Positions 26,987-35,398 of a DNA stretch of 64,000 bases are shown here, piece by piece (the stretch's first letter is position 1; each line of letters opens with the position of its first letter). Position numbers and translations under genes: made by a program. The notes under the pieces were generated by a model. It ran no database searches and was not told the DNA's origin. It saw nothing but the letters and a program-made list of their open reading frames with translations. The DNA is taken from NCBI GenBank assembly GCA_022340865.1, contig JAJDNC010000004.1, positions 78,537 through 142,536 on the forward strand, written 5' to 3'. The stretch comes from Gemmatimonadota bacterium (GTDB lineage Bacteria > Gemmatimonadota > Gemmatimonadetes > Longimicrobiales > Gaopeijiaceae).

Positions 26987-27002
26987 CGTTTCACGTGAAA
27001 CA
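26987..27002. other. parS centromere site
   Basis: CGTTTCACGTGAAACA differs from the consensus TGTTTCACGTGAAACA only in its first base; the central 14 bases form a perfect palindrome. It begins at the base after the stop of the lipoprotein gene. ParB binds such sites; the location beside parAB and about 6.5 kb from dnaA is typical of an origin-proximal centromere. It is the only copy I found in the window. Confidence 0.93.
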
Positions 27003-27114
27003 CACCGGCGGCCGCGCCTTGATCTGAGCCATCGCGCCGCGGCCCCGGACGCGAGCCGAGCGGCCCCACCGCACGTCACCCCCCGAACACCAGCCGGCCC
27101 CGTCCCGGCGTGTG

Positions 27115-29013
27115 TCACCCTCCCGCAGCGGTCGCCCCATCGGACGAGAGCTGCGCCCGCCACCTCCGCACCTCCAGGATGAGGTTCTGAAGATCCGCCG
27201 GCGATACCCCCGGTATCCTCCCCGCTTGCGCCAGGGTCTCCGGGCGGATACGCTGCAGCTTCTCCCGCGCCTCGAAGGACAGCGTGACGAAGCCCAAATA
27301 CGGTAAGTCATTGGCCAGCTTTATGTTAGCGTGCTTGCGCACGCGCATGGCCCGCTCCCTCTCCCGCATCACGTACCCCTCGTACTTCACCTCCACCTCC
27401 ACCGCCGCCAGCACGTCCTCGGGTACCTCGGGCATCGTCGCTCCCCCGGCCTTCACCAGATCCTCCGCCCGCACCCCCGGCCGCCGCAGGAGCTCCGCCG
27501 CTGGAGCGCTTCCCGGCTCCGGCGTGGCATCCGACGGCTCCGCCGGCCCGGCGACGGCCCTCGTGGGGAGCCACGTCTCCCTGAACCAGACCAGTACCCG
27601 CTCCTCCGCCGCAAGCCGGCGGGTCAGGGCCCTCTCCTGGTCCGCCGTCAGCATGCCGCGATCCCGGGCCAGCGGACCGAGCCTACGCGGCGCGTTGTCC
27701 TGTCGCAGCAGCAGGCGAAACTCGGCCCTCGACGTGAAGAGCCGATACGGTTCGTCCACCCCCCGGCTCACCAGGTCGTCGACGAGCACGCCGATGTAGG
27801 CCTGGTCCCGCTCCAGCACGAAGGGCTCCTCCCCCTTCACCTGCAGCGCCGCGTTGATCCCCGCCACCACCCCCTGCCCCGCGGCTTCCTCGTAGCCCGT
27901 CGTCCCGTTCACCTGCCCGGCAAGAAAGAGCCCTGCCACGACCCTCGTCTCGAGGGTGTGCCGAAGCTGGTGGGGAGGGAAGTAGTCGTACTCGATGGCG
28001 TACCCGACCCTGGTCATGTGCACGTCCTCGAGCCCAGGTAGTGTTCTCAGGAACGCCATCTGCACGTCGGCGGGAAGGGACGTGGACAGCCCGTTCACAT
28101 ACAGCTCCGTCGTGTGCAGGCCCTCCGGCTCCAGGATCACCTGGTGCCGCGGAGCGTCCGGAAACCTCACGATCTTGTCTTCGATGGACGGGCAATAACG
28201 CGGTCCCTTCCCCGAGATACTTCCCCCGTACAGCGCGCTCCTCCCGAGATTCTCCCGCACCACGCGCTTCAGGTCCTCCCCTGCCCACGTGATCCAGCAC
28301 GGTCGCTGCTCCGGCACGGCCTCCGCGGCGTAGGCCGCGAACCGGAAGGGGGTCTCGTCACCGTCCTGCCGCTGCAGCTCCTCGAGCCGTACCGTCCGTC
28401 CGTCCACACGAGGCGGCGTGCCCGTCTTGAAGCGCGCCACCTCCAGCAGCGACCCCAATCCCTCCGCCAACTCCACCGACGGTGCCTCCCCGGCGCGACC
28501 GGCCCCCACACCCGTGTCGGCCCCCACGTGGATGCGCCCCCGCAGAAACGTCCCCGCCGTGATCACCACCGCCCGCGCTTCCACTTCAGCACCACTCCGG
28601 GTGCGCACGCCCACCGCCCGCCGCCCGTCCACGACCACGTCGGACACCATGTCCTGGAGGAGCTCCAGCCCCGGCAGCTCCTCCAGGAGCCGGCGCACGG
28701 CGAGCACGTAGAGCGCCCGATCACACTGGGCCCGGGGCCCCCATACGGCCGGCCCCTTGGAACGGTTGAGCATGCGGAACTGGATCCTCGCCGCGTCCGT
28801 GGCACGCCCCATGATCCCTCCCAGGGCGTCCACCTCGCGGGCCACCACACCCTTGGCCACGCCACCGATGGCCGGGTTGCAACTCATCTGTGCGACGCGA
28901 CCCAGGTCCGGGGTGATGAGAAGCGTGCGCACCCCCGACCTGGCCGCCGCGGCCGCCGCCTCCACGCCGGCGTGGCCTCCACCGACGACCACGACGTCAC
29001 AGCTGAGCTTCAT
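27115..29013 (-). CDS. mnmG: tRNA uridine-5-carboxymethylaminomethyl modification enzyme MnmG
   Basis: A 632-residue FAD-dependent enzyme that, with MnmE, modifies U34 of certain tRNAs. Visible are the FAD-binding GGGHAGVEAAAAAARSG at residues 11-27, the MSCNPAIGGVAKG block with the catalytic Cys, the second conserved Cys in the PRAQCDRALY region, and the C-terminal helical domain (YLGFVTLSFEAREKLQRIRP) that binds MnmE. It is the distal gene of the leftward mnmE-acyP-mnmG group, close to the origin as in many bacteria. Confidence 0.96.
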   Translation of the reverse strand: MKLSCDVVVVGGGHAGVEAAAAAARSGVRTLLITPDLGRVAQMSCNPAIGGVAKGVVAREVDALGGIMGRATDAARIQFRMLNRSKGPAVWGPRAQCDRALYVLAVRRLLEELPGLELLQDMVSDVVVDGRRAVGVRTRSGAEVEARAVVITAGTFLRGRIHVGADTGVGAGRAGEAPSVELAEGLGSLLEVARFKTGTPPRVDGRTVRLEELQRQDGDETPFRFAAYAAEAVPEQRPCWITWAGEDLKRVVRENLGRSALYGGSISGKGPRYCPSIEDKIVRFPDAPRHQVILEPEGLHTTELYVNGLSTSLPADVQMAFLRTLPGLEDVHMTRVGYAIEYDYFPPHQLRHTLETRVVAGLFLAGQVNGTTGYEEAAGQGVVAGINAALQVKGEEPFVLERDQAYIGVLVDDLVSRGVDEPYRLFTSRAEFRLLLRQDNAPRRLGPLARDRGMLTADQERALTRRLAAEERVLVWFRETWLPTRAVAGPAEPSDATPEPGSAPAAELLRRPGVRAEDLVKAGGATMPEVPEDVLAAVEVEVKYEGYVMRERERAMRVRKHANIKLANDLPYLGFVTLSFEAREKLQRIRPETLAQAGRIPGVSPADLQNLILEVRRWRAQLSSDGATAAGG

Positions 29014-29066
29014 CGGGGTAGGGACGGGCAGGTTATCATGAGTGGGTTATCTGCCTCTCTGTGGCT

Positions 29067-29378
29067 TCAAGACCGGTGTTCGATGCGGAATGGTCCCGGC
29101 GACGGCGCATGATCCGGCTCTACTCTGGTAACCGAATCCACGCGGGAACCCAACGGCCCTTTGCCGAGGGCGTGCTCCAGGGCGTCCAGGGCCGTCGCCG
29201 TGCCGGCGGCACAGACCTCCACGCTCCCGTCGCGGCAGTTCCACACGCTTCCCGACAGCCCGAGGGACGTCGCGGTGCCCTCCGTCCACCAGCGGAACCC
29301 GACTCCCTGCACGCGCCCTCTGATGCGGTAGCCGCGTACCTCGCGGCCGGTCCCACCGCCGCTCTCCTCACTTGCCAA
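29067..29378 (-). CDS. acyP: Acylphosphatase
   Basis: A 103-residue enzyme hydrolysing acyl phosphates. The signature GRVQGVGFRWW contains the catalytic Arg, and the catalytic Asn lies in SGSVWNCRDGSVEV. The only suitable start is a TTG at 29378, supported by AAGGAG eight bases ahead; the gene therefore begins 11 bases inside mnmE. There is a 53-base gap to mnmG. The placement between mnmE and mnmG is unusual and its physiological substrate is unknown. Confidence 0.88.
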   Translation of the reverse strand: MASEESGGGTGREVRGYRIRGRVQGVGFRWWTEGTATSLGLSGSVWNCRDGSVEVCAAGTATALDALEHALGKGPLGSRVDSVTRVEPDHAPSPGPFRIEHRS

Positions 29379-30744
29379 TGCAGAACTCCTTGAACACAGC
29401 GTCGAGGACCTCGTCCTCCGCGATGGCTCCCACCACCTCCTCGAGGGCCGTCTCCGCGGCCCGCAGATGCGTGCTGGCCACCTCCGCCGGCACCTGCGTC
29501 CGCAGGGCCTCCACGAAGGCCGCCACCTCCCCCCGGGCGGCCTCCAGGGCCCGGGCCTGACGCCGCCGGGTCACCACGGGAACATCCGGCGAGACCCCCA
29601 CCAGCCCCTTGAAGACCAGGCGCGGGAGGATCGTCCTCAATGTCTCCAGGCCCACCGCCGTCACCACGCTCACGGCCACGCGCTCCGCGTACCCGGCATC
29701 CTCCTCCGTGTGCGGTCCCGCCGCCGCGAGATCCGCCTTCGTGTCCACGCGCACCACCGGCGTCGGCGTCACCGCGTCGAGGAACTCCATGGCCGCGGCA
29801 TCGGGCGAGCTTCCCGCTTCCACGCAGAACAGGATGACATCCGCCCGTGCGAGGTACCGGCGCGCCACCTCCACACCGAGCCGTTCCACCCGGCCCTCCG
29901 GCACCCTCAGGCCCGCGGTGTCCACGAGCCGAAACGGGAAACCGCCCATCTGGACCCGTGCCTCCAGGGCGTCCCGCGTCGTTCCCGGCTCCTCCGTGAC
30001 GATGGCGCGCTCCTCCCCCACCAGCGCGTTGTACAGCGACGACTTCCCGGCATTCGGCCGGCCGGCCAGCACCACCACCGCACCCTCCCGCAGCAGCTCC
30101 CCCTCCGGTGCGGTGGCCAGAAGCGCGTCCAGGCGCCCCACCACGCCGGCGGCCTCCGCCGTCACGTCCTCCAGGGGCACCGGAGCGTCGTCTTCCTCCG
30201 GGAAGTCCAGATGATGTGCCAGGAGCGCTTCCACACGCACCAGGGAGCTCCGCAGCGCCGCGACCCGTTCGGACAGCCCCCGCTCGAGCTGACCCATGGC
30301 CGCGCGGTGGAGCCCGCGTCCACGGGCTTCCGCCAGATCCGCCACCGCTTCCGCCTGGACCAGGTCCAGCTTGCCGTTCAGGTAGGCGCGGCGGGTGAAC
30401 TCCCCGGCCTCCGCGCGGCGAGCCCCCGCGGCGAGGCAGGCGTCGAGAACAAGCGCCGGCACCAGCCATCCGCCATGGCAACCGACCTCCACGACGCGCT
30501 CGCCGGTGTAGCTGTCCGGGGCCTCGTAGCAGGTTACCAGCGCCCGGTCCAGCGGCTCGCCTGACACCGGATCCTCGAGGTCCATCACCGTCGCGCGACG
30601 CGCCTGGGGCGGAGTCACACCCGGCGTGAGGGCCGCCAACACGCTCCACGCTTCCGGTCCCGAGAGGCGCACCATGGCCACGGCGGCGGGGCCGGGAGCC
30701 GTGGCGACGGCCGCAATGGTGTCGCCCTGTGCGCTCACCGGCAT
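29368..30744 (-). CDS. mnmE: tRNA modification GTPase MnmE
   Basis: A 458-residue G protein, partner of MnmG. An N-terminal tetrahydrofolate-binding domain (ARRAEAGEFTRRAYLNGKLD) precedes a helical domain with the inserted G domain: G1 AGRPNAGKSSLYN, G2 TTRD, G3 DTAG, and a degenerate G4 where NKxD is VDTKAD. The C-terminal CIGK that positions the substrate is intact (EEFCIGK-type ending FKEFCIGK). The ATG at 30744 is chosen because the chain then starts 7 residues before DTIAAVATAPGP; a GTG at 30813 adds 23 unconserved residues. Confidence 0.95.
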   Translation of the reverse strand: MPVSAQGDTIAAVATAPGPAAVAMVRLSGPEAWSVLAALTPGVTPPQARRATVMDLEDPVSGEPLDRALVTCYEAPDSYTGERVVEVGCHGGWLVPALVLDACLAAGARRAEAGEFTRRAYLNGKLDLVQAEAVADLAEARGRGLHRAAMGQLERGLSERVAALRSSLVRVEALLAHHLDFPEEDDAPVPLEDVTAEAAGVVGRLDALLATAPEGELLREGAVVVLAGRPNAGKSSLYNALVGEERAIVTEEPGTTRDALEARVQMGGFPFRLVDTAGLRVPEGRVERLGVEVARRYLARADVILFCVEAGSSPDAAAMEFLDAVTPTPVVRVDTKADLAAAGPHTEEDAGYAERVAVSVVTAVGLETLRTILPRLVFKGLVGVSPDVPVVTRRRQARALEAARGEVAAFVEALRTQVPAEVASTHLRAAETALEEVVGAIAEDEVLDAVFKEFCIGK

Positions 30745-30832
30745 CGGGACTACCCCGTCAGGCGTCTCTTCCGTCCCGGGGGGCGCTCCCGGCTCTCTCT
30801 CAGCGCGACCCACCGCACCGCTCGGGCAGGTC

Positions 30833-32599
30833 CTACTCCTTCTCCTTCGACTTCGCGGATGACTTCACCGCCACCTTCTTCCGCTCCTTGGCGATCCAGA
30901 TCTGCTGCGGAATCGTCGCGATGTTCGCCACGGCGTAGTAGAGGTTCAGCCCGCTGGCCAGCTTGAGAAAGATGAAGAGCATGAAGAGGGGCATGCCCCA
31001 CATCATCATCTTCATCTGGCTGCTCTGCTGCTGCGGCAGCGAGCGCATGGTGACGAACTGCATGGCGAAGGTGGAGAGGGCCATGAAGATCGGCAGCACG
31101 TAGATGGGATCCGGCGCCGACAGGTCCGTGAGCCACAGGAACGGGGCCCCGCGGAGCTGGATGGATTTCTCGAAGACGAAGAAGAGCGCGATGAGCACGG
31201 GATACGGCAGCATGAGGGGCAGGCACCCCGCCAGGGGATTGAAGCCTTCCTCCTTGTGCAGGCGCATCATCTCCTTGTTCAAGCGCTGCGGATCGTCCTT
31301 GTACTTCTTCTGGATCTCCTGGAGCAGGGGCTGCACGGCCATGTTCTTCAGCTGCGCCCGCATGGCCTTCTGGTTCAGCGGCCAGAGCACCACGCGCATG
31401 AGCACGCCGAACAGCACCAGCACCCAGCCGTACGACATGCTCAGGTTGTTGTGCAGGAAGACCAGGATCGCGGTGATGACCGAAACCAGGGGCCGCATCA
31501 CCGGACGGATGAAGCGCCATCCGTAGGGGTTCACATCCTGCATGTCCTCCCCCAGGGAGGACAGGCGCGCGTAATCCTGCGGCCCCAGGAAGAGCCGATA
31601 GCCGAAGCTCCCGTCGGGATGCACCGCCTGCGTCACCGCCATGTCCGGACGGCCCGGGAGCGTGCCCTTCGACACCACCAGCCCACCCAGGTAGTCCGCC
31701 TCCTGCGGCGGGCTCTCACCACCCTGCCCGGCCAACATGCCGATGACGAAGAACTTGCTCTTGAAGGCGGCCCACAGGTAGGGGCCCGCCTGCACGCCCA
31801 GCGCCGGCTTCTGGAGGAGGGTGGAGTGGATCCCGCTCTGCACGTGGTTCCACACGTACGCCATGGACCTCGCCTCACTGGCGGAGTCCGCCTCGGTGTA
31901 GGGGAGGCCCTGGCCCAGATTGGTGATCATGAGCGCGTGGTCCACGCCCGAGACCTTGCCCCGCACGTGCACCACGTAGGAATCCGGACTGAACTCGTAC
32001 GACAGCTCGACGGTGAGACGGCCGTTGGGTAGCGCGTACCGGAACTTCAGCGTCTTCGGTCCGCCGCCCTTGGTGACCTGCAGCCCGTCGGCCGGCTCGA
32101 CCTGGAACGGGACCTTGCTCAGGTCCACCGTGTCGGGGCCCGCCACCAGCTCGTGGCCCAGGTAGCCCCCGGCGTCCTTCGGCACCAGATCCACCACGCC
32201 GTCCCGCTGGTCGTGGTTGAGCCGCTCATACTGCAGCATGTCCGCCGCCAGCAGCCGCGCCCCCACGTTCGAGAACGTGAATTTGTAGAGCGGCCCCGCG
32301 ACCGTCACGGGCGTCTCCTTGACCTGTGCAGCAGCAGCAGCAGCGGCCACCGAGTCCCCCAACACGTTCGTCGTCGGGTGGCTCGCCGGCGCCGCGCCCG
32401 TCCGGGTCCCGGTCGCCGGCGCCGCGCCCGTCTGGGCACCGCTGGCCGCGGCCGCCCCCGGGGTCCCCTGTCCGGCCACCGCAGTGGTGTCCGCAGCGGT
32501 CCCCGGCACCGGCTTCTTGGGCGGGAAGAGCTGGTTGGTGACCACGAGGACGACCAACATCAGCACGATGGCGAGCAGGAACCTCATTTCGCTCTTCAT
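30833..32599 (-). CDS. yidC: Membrane protein insertase YidC
   Basis: A 588-residue Gram-negative-type insertase: an N-terminal membrane helix ([20 protein letters not shown]), a low-complexity Ala/Thr-rich linker (about 35-95), a large periplasmic beta domain (about 95-350) and the five-helix conserved core at the C-terminus, with the catalytic Arg in [19 protein letters not shown]. The C-terminal tail is Lys-rich ([17 protein letters not shown]), as in forms that bind ribosomes. The ATG overlaps the yidD stop. The presence of the periplasmic domain supports a diderm host. Confidence 0.95.
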   Translation of the reverse strand: MKSEMRFLLAIVLMLVVLVVTNQLFPPKKPVPGTAADTTAVAGQGTPGAAAASGAQTGAAPATGTRTGAAPASHPTTNVLGDSVAAAAAAAQVKETPVTVAGPLYKFTFSNVGARLLAADMLQYERLNHDQRDGVVDLVPKDAGGYLGHELVAGPDTVDLSKVPFQVEPADGLQVTKGGGPKTLKFRYALPNGRLTVELSYEFSPDSYVVHVRGKVSGVDHALMITNLGQGLPYTEADSASEARSMAYVWNHVQSGIHSTLLQKPALGVQAGPYLWAAFKSKFFVIGMLAGQGGESPPQEADYLGGLVVSKGTLPGRPDMAVTQAVHPDGSFGYRLFLGPQDYARLSSLGEDMQDVNPYGWRFIRPVMRPLVSVITAILVFLHNNLSMSYGWVLVLFGVLMRVVLWPLNQKAMRAQLKNMAVQPLLQEIQKKYKDDPQRLNKEMMRLHKEEGFNPLAGCLPLMLPYPVLIALFFVFEKSIQLRGAPFLWLTDLSAPDPIYVLPIFMALSTFAMQFVTMRSLPQQQSSQMKMMMWGMPLFMLFIFLKLASGLNLYYAVANIATIPQQIWIAKERKKVAVKSSAKSKEKE

Positions 32600-32919
32600 C
32601 GATCACTCGGCAGGGCGTGGCCCGCCGCCTCGTGCGTCGAGGTCATTCCGAGAGGCTCGCCCCCGTGCGTGTGGCGCGCCCCCTTCCCGTGTTCCCGGCG
32701 TGTCGCCGGCGGCACGGGATCGTACCCCCACCCACCCCAGGGATGGCATCGAAGGAGCCGGCGCAGGCCCAACCACGAGCCCCTGAGCGCGCCGTGCACC
32801 TCGATGGCCTCCTTCGCGTAGTGCGAGCACGTGGGCTGGTACCTGCACGAGGGAGGCGTCCAGGGAGAGATCACCACCTGGTAGAACCGGATCAAACCGA
32901 TCAGGAGCTTTGCGACCAC
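32596..32919 (-). CDS. yidD: Membrane protein insertion efficiency factor YidD
   Basis: A 107-residue amphipathic protein that assists YidC. The family core [27 protein letters not shown] and the [13 protein letters not shown] motif are both intact. The roughly 35-residue tail after the motif is Gly/His-rich and longer than usual. It starts with GTG at 32919, 19 bases inside rnpA, and ends on the yidC start, so rnpA, yidD and yidC are translationally linked. Confidence 0.92.
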   Translation of the reverse strand: MVAKLLIGLIRFYQVVISPWTPPSCRYQPTCSHYAKEAIEVHGALRGSWLGLRRLLRCHPWGGWGYDPVPPATRREHGKGARHTHGGEPLGMTSTHEAAGHALPSDR

Positions 32920-33449
32920 AGTTCCTCCACCGCCCTCATGACGTCGTGGGCGAGCTCCTCGAACTTCGCCTCGTAAGCTTTACCCCGTGCCCGGATCAGC
33001 ACGTCCACCGTCGCCCCCCGCGTCCCGAGCTCCGGGAGCACGCGGCGCCGGCCGATCTCCCGCAACCTGCGCTTCAGGAGATTCCGGTCCACGATCCTCC
33101 TCCCGTGCTTCCCGACCACCACGCCGAGCCGGGAAAAGGAAGCGGGGGAAGGCGCCAAGAAGACGTCCACGTTCGTGGTCCTCTTGCGCTTCCCCCGCTC
33201 CAACAGCTCACGGATCTCGCGGGTGCGCCGGATGCGTGCCGTCCCGGAAAGTCCCTCGCCTCGTTCCTGCCCGGAAGTCGCTACTTCCCGCCCACCGTTA
33301 CGGCCAACCGCGCGCGACCCTTCCTGCGGCGGCGGGACAGGGCGGCGCGACCACCGCGGCTCTTCATCCTCGCGCGGAACCCGTGCTTGTTGACCCGCTT
33401 GCGATTGCGGGGCCTGTAGGTCGGCTTCATTCCGGACAGCCCGGTTCAT
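32901..33449 (-). CDS. rnpA: Ribonuclease P protein component, N-terminally extended, containing rpmH out of frame
   Basis: The RNase P protein core is clear in the C-terminal 120 residues: [16 protein letters not shown], the strand [16 protein letters not shown] and the RNR-type motif [10 protein letters not shown], followed by [14 protein letters not shown]. No ATG, GTG or TTG occurs in this frame between the rpmH stop (33281) and the conserved first helix; the first in-frame one downstream is a TTG that would delete that helix. The nearest usable start upstream is the ATG at 33449, giving 182 residues and placing all of rpmH (33281-33430) inside it in another frame. This matches the arrangement known in Thermus. 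The extension is Arg/Gln/Pro-rich. A non-standard start codon nearer the core is the alternative. Confidence 0.8.
   Translation of the reverse strand: MNRAVRNEADLQAPQSQAGQQARVPREDEEPRWSRRPVPPPQEGSRAVGRNGGREVATSGQERGEGLSGTARIRRTREIRELLERGKRKRTTNVDVFLAPSPASFSRLGVVVGKHGRRIVDRNLLKRRLREIGRRRVLPELGTRGATVDVLIRARGKAYEAKFEELAHDVMRAVEELWSQSS
33281..33430 (-). CDS. rpmH: 50S ribosomal protein L34
   Basis: A 49-codon gene encoding [18 protein letters not shown] followed by [20 protein letters not shown], a textbook L34 with the basic C-terminal half. It reads ATG at 33430 to TAG at 33281-33283. The whole gene lies within the extended rnpA frame, with its ATG 19 bases after the rnpA ATG. L34 has the typical first position in the rpmH-rnpA-yidD-yidC group. 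Upstream GGA close to the ATG is only a weak ribosome binding site. Confidence 0.96.
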   Translation of the reverse strand: MKPTYRPRNRKRVNKHGFRARMKSRGGRAALSRRRRKGRARLAVTVGGK

Positions 33450-33479
33450 GGGTGTTGTTCGCCTGAAATCGAGCTTGGA

Positions 33480-33509
33480 AAGATAGTCCTGGGCGTCCGA
33501 AATCGTCAA
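33480..33509 (-). promoter_or_regulatory. Promoter for rnpA/rpmH operon
   Basis: Reading on the minus strand, TTGACG (33509-33504), an 18-base spacer and TATCTT (33485-33480) form a good sigma70-type promoter. The predicted start, near 33473, is about 24 bases before the extended rnpA ATG and 43 before the rpmH ATG, so the mRNA would contain both starts. This supports use of the early rnpA start. Confidence 0.65.
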
Positions 33510-33567
33510 CGGGCACAGGTTCGGAAACCCGCTCCGCGCGCGTGTTTGCGCCTCGGCCGCGCATGAA

Positions 33568-33596
33568 TTGACTTTCGCATACCGGCTTTCTACCTT
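33568..33596 (+). promoter_or_regulatory. Promoter for dnaA
   Basis: TTGACT (33568-33573), a 17-base spacer and TACCTT (33591-33596) make a plausible sigma70-type promoter. The expected start, near 33603, leaves a 5' leader of about 135 bases before the dnaA ATG. The -35 elements of this and the divergent rpmH promoter are about 60 bases apart. No DnaA box is evident in the leader, so autoregulation is not supported by the sequence here. Confidence 0.55.
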
Positions 33597-33737
33597 CGCC
33601 GCCCCCCCGAGAGGGACTGGAGCTCTCGGCCGGTAACTCAACCCCGTTGCGCTCCCGAGGATGTCGGTCCGTAACCCACGCCACCCTGCCTGTTCCGTCG
33701 TCGCTCCGTCGGCGGTCCCCGCCCAAGCCGAGAACCC

Positions 33738-35114
33738 ATGGAGCTGACCGCCGCCGAGCTCTGGGCGTACATCCAGGAAGCCGTCCGGGCTTCGGTGCCC
33801 GAGCAGGGCTTCCGCACGTGGCTGGCGGGACCCAAGGCCGTGGGCCTGTCCGCCGACGAGCTCATCATCGAGGCTCCCAGCCCCTTCCACAGGGATTGGA
33901 TCGAGAACAAGTACACGCCTCTGCTGGAGAACGCGGCCCAGCGCATCCTGAACCGCCCTCTCGGCATCACCGTCACCTGCGACGAGGCGCCGGCCGCGCT
34001 TCCCGTGCCCGTCCCGCAGGCGGGCGCTCTCCTCCCGGAGGGCCCGCCGCCACAGCGCCCGCCCGCGCCGCGTCCGTATCTGAACGAGCGCTACACCTTC
34101 GAGCGGTTCGTGGTCGGCACGAACAACCAGCTGGCGGTGGCCGCCTCCCGGGCCGTGGCCGAACGCCCGGCCGAGATGTACAACCCCCTGTTCCTCTACG
34201 GCGGCGTGGGGTTGGGCAAGACCCACCTCATGCACGCCATCGGCCACCGCATCGTCGCCGACCATCCCGACGCCAGGGTGGCGTACGTGTCCTCCGAGCA
34301 GTTCACCAACGAGATGGTGAGCTCCATCCAGCAGGGCACCATGGCGGCCTTCCGGCGCCGGTACCGTGAGATGGATCTCCTCCTGGTCGACGACATTCAT
34401 TTCCTGGAGGGGAAGGAGGGTACACAGGAGGAATTCTTCCACACGTTCAATGCACTCTACGATGCCCAGCGTCAGATCGTTCTGACCTCCGACCGACCGC
34501 CGAAGAACCTGTCGGGGGTGGAGGAGCGACTGGTCTCACGCTTCGAGTGGGGGCTGGTCGTCGACATCAAGGCGCCCGACTACGAGACGCGGGTAGCGAT
34601 TCTCCGCAAGAAAGCAGCCGACGACAATCTCGTCCTCGACGATGCGGTCATCGAATACATCGCGCAGTCCTGCACCGCCTCCGTACGGCAGTTGGAGGGC
34701 GCCGTCATCAAGCTCCTGGCTCTCTCTTCCCTGAAGCACCAGGAGATCACGCTCCAGCTCGCCCGTGGCGCACTGAACGGCATGCTGCGCCGGGAGCACG
34801 ACGAAGGCCCGGTTCTCTCTCCGGAGCGCATCCAGGAGTTGGTGGCCCGCCGTTGGCGGGTGAAGGCGGAGGCACTGGCGTCGAAGCGGCGCACCAAGGA
34901 CCTCACCGTGCCACGGCAGGTGGCCATGTACCTCATCAAGGAGACCCTGGGGACCTCCCTGGTTCACATCGGCCAGATCTTCGGAGGCCGCGACCACTCG
35001 ACGGTCATCCACTCCATCAAGAAGGTCCAGGAGGAGATGGAACGCGATCCGGAGTTCCGCAGGAAGGTGGATGAAGCCTGGGAAGAGCTGCGGGCGGCAT
35101 CCCTACAGGAGTAG
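33738..35114 (+). CDS. dnaA: Chromosomal replication initiator protein DnaA
   Basis: A 458-residue initiator. Domain I (residues 1-85) holds the conserved WLAGPKAV-like helix; domain II is a short Pro-rich linker (about 90-115). Domain III is the AAA+ ATPase with Walker A GGVGLGKTHL at about 155 and Walker B LLLVDDIHF, and the arginine-finger region SRFEWGL. Domain IV (about 365-458) has the box-binding signature GGRDHSTVIHSI. It is the first rightward gene of the origin region and is followed by the candidate oriC and dnaN. Confidence 0.97.
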   Translation: MELTAAELWAYIQEAVRASVPEQGFRTWLAGPKAVGLSADELIIEAPSPFHRDWIENKYTPLLENAAQRILNRPLGITVTCDEAPAALPVPVPQAGALLPEGPPPQRPPAPRPYLNERYTFERFVVGTNNQLAVAASRAVAERPAEMYNPLFLYGGVGLGKTHLMHAIGHRIVADHPDARVAYVSSEQFTNEMVSSIQQGTMAAFRRRYREMDLLLVDDIHFLEGKEGTQEEFFHTFNALYDAQRQIVLTSDRPPKNLSGVEERLVSRFEWGLVVDIKAPDYETRVAILRKKAADDNLVLDDAVIEYIAQSCTASVRQLEGAVIKLLALSSLKHQEITLQLARGALNGMLRREHDEGPVLSPERIQELVARRWRVKAEALASKRRTKDLTVPRQVAMYLIKETLGTSLVHIGQIFGGRDHSTVIHSIKKVQEEMERDPEFRRKVDEAWEELRAASLQE

Positions 35115-35398
35115 CGTGGAGATCATGGGGAAAGTCGGATGGCTATCGACATCGGGAGCACAGAGCCGGTGGTGGGTGCGGGAATCAGCCAGCGTCTCAA
35201 CTCATCTTCCACAGGTATCCCCGCCCCGCGGAGAGCTTCCGGCGGCTCGCATGTCGGAGCCCCCACACATGACTCTTCCACATATCCACACCTCCTACTA
35301 CGGCTATGTTTTTATCTCTTAAAGAGAGATAGCTTCTACCACGTTGTCGAAAACCGTCAGCTCGCTCGCTGTCGCATCGCTCAGGAGCCCGAGGGCCC
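35115..35398. other. Candidate replication origin (oriC) between dnaA and dnaN
   Basis: A 284-base non-coding gap. DnaA-box-like 9-mers are TCTTCCACA at 35205-35213 and again at 35274-35282, and ATATCCACA at 35282-35290 (one mismatch from TTATCCACA), all in the same orientation. Immediately right of them is the most AT-rich block of the region (about 35305-35337), including the palindrome TATCTCTTAAAGAGAGATA, a good DNA-unwinding element. Box cluster, AT block, dnaA/dnaN flanks and the nearby parS together support oriC. The boxes are non-canonical, and the 23.1 kb pair is a competing or accessory site. Confidence 0.7.

Noticed and set aside
33450..34442. Further upstream extension of the rnpA frame antisense to dnaA
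   Set aside because: The frame stays open to 34442, but that region is upstream of the predicted promoter and antisense to dnaA; only the ATG at 33449 fits the transcript. This also shows that openness alone is weak evidence in this genome.
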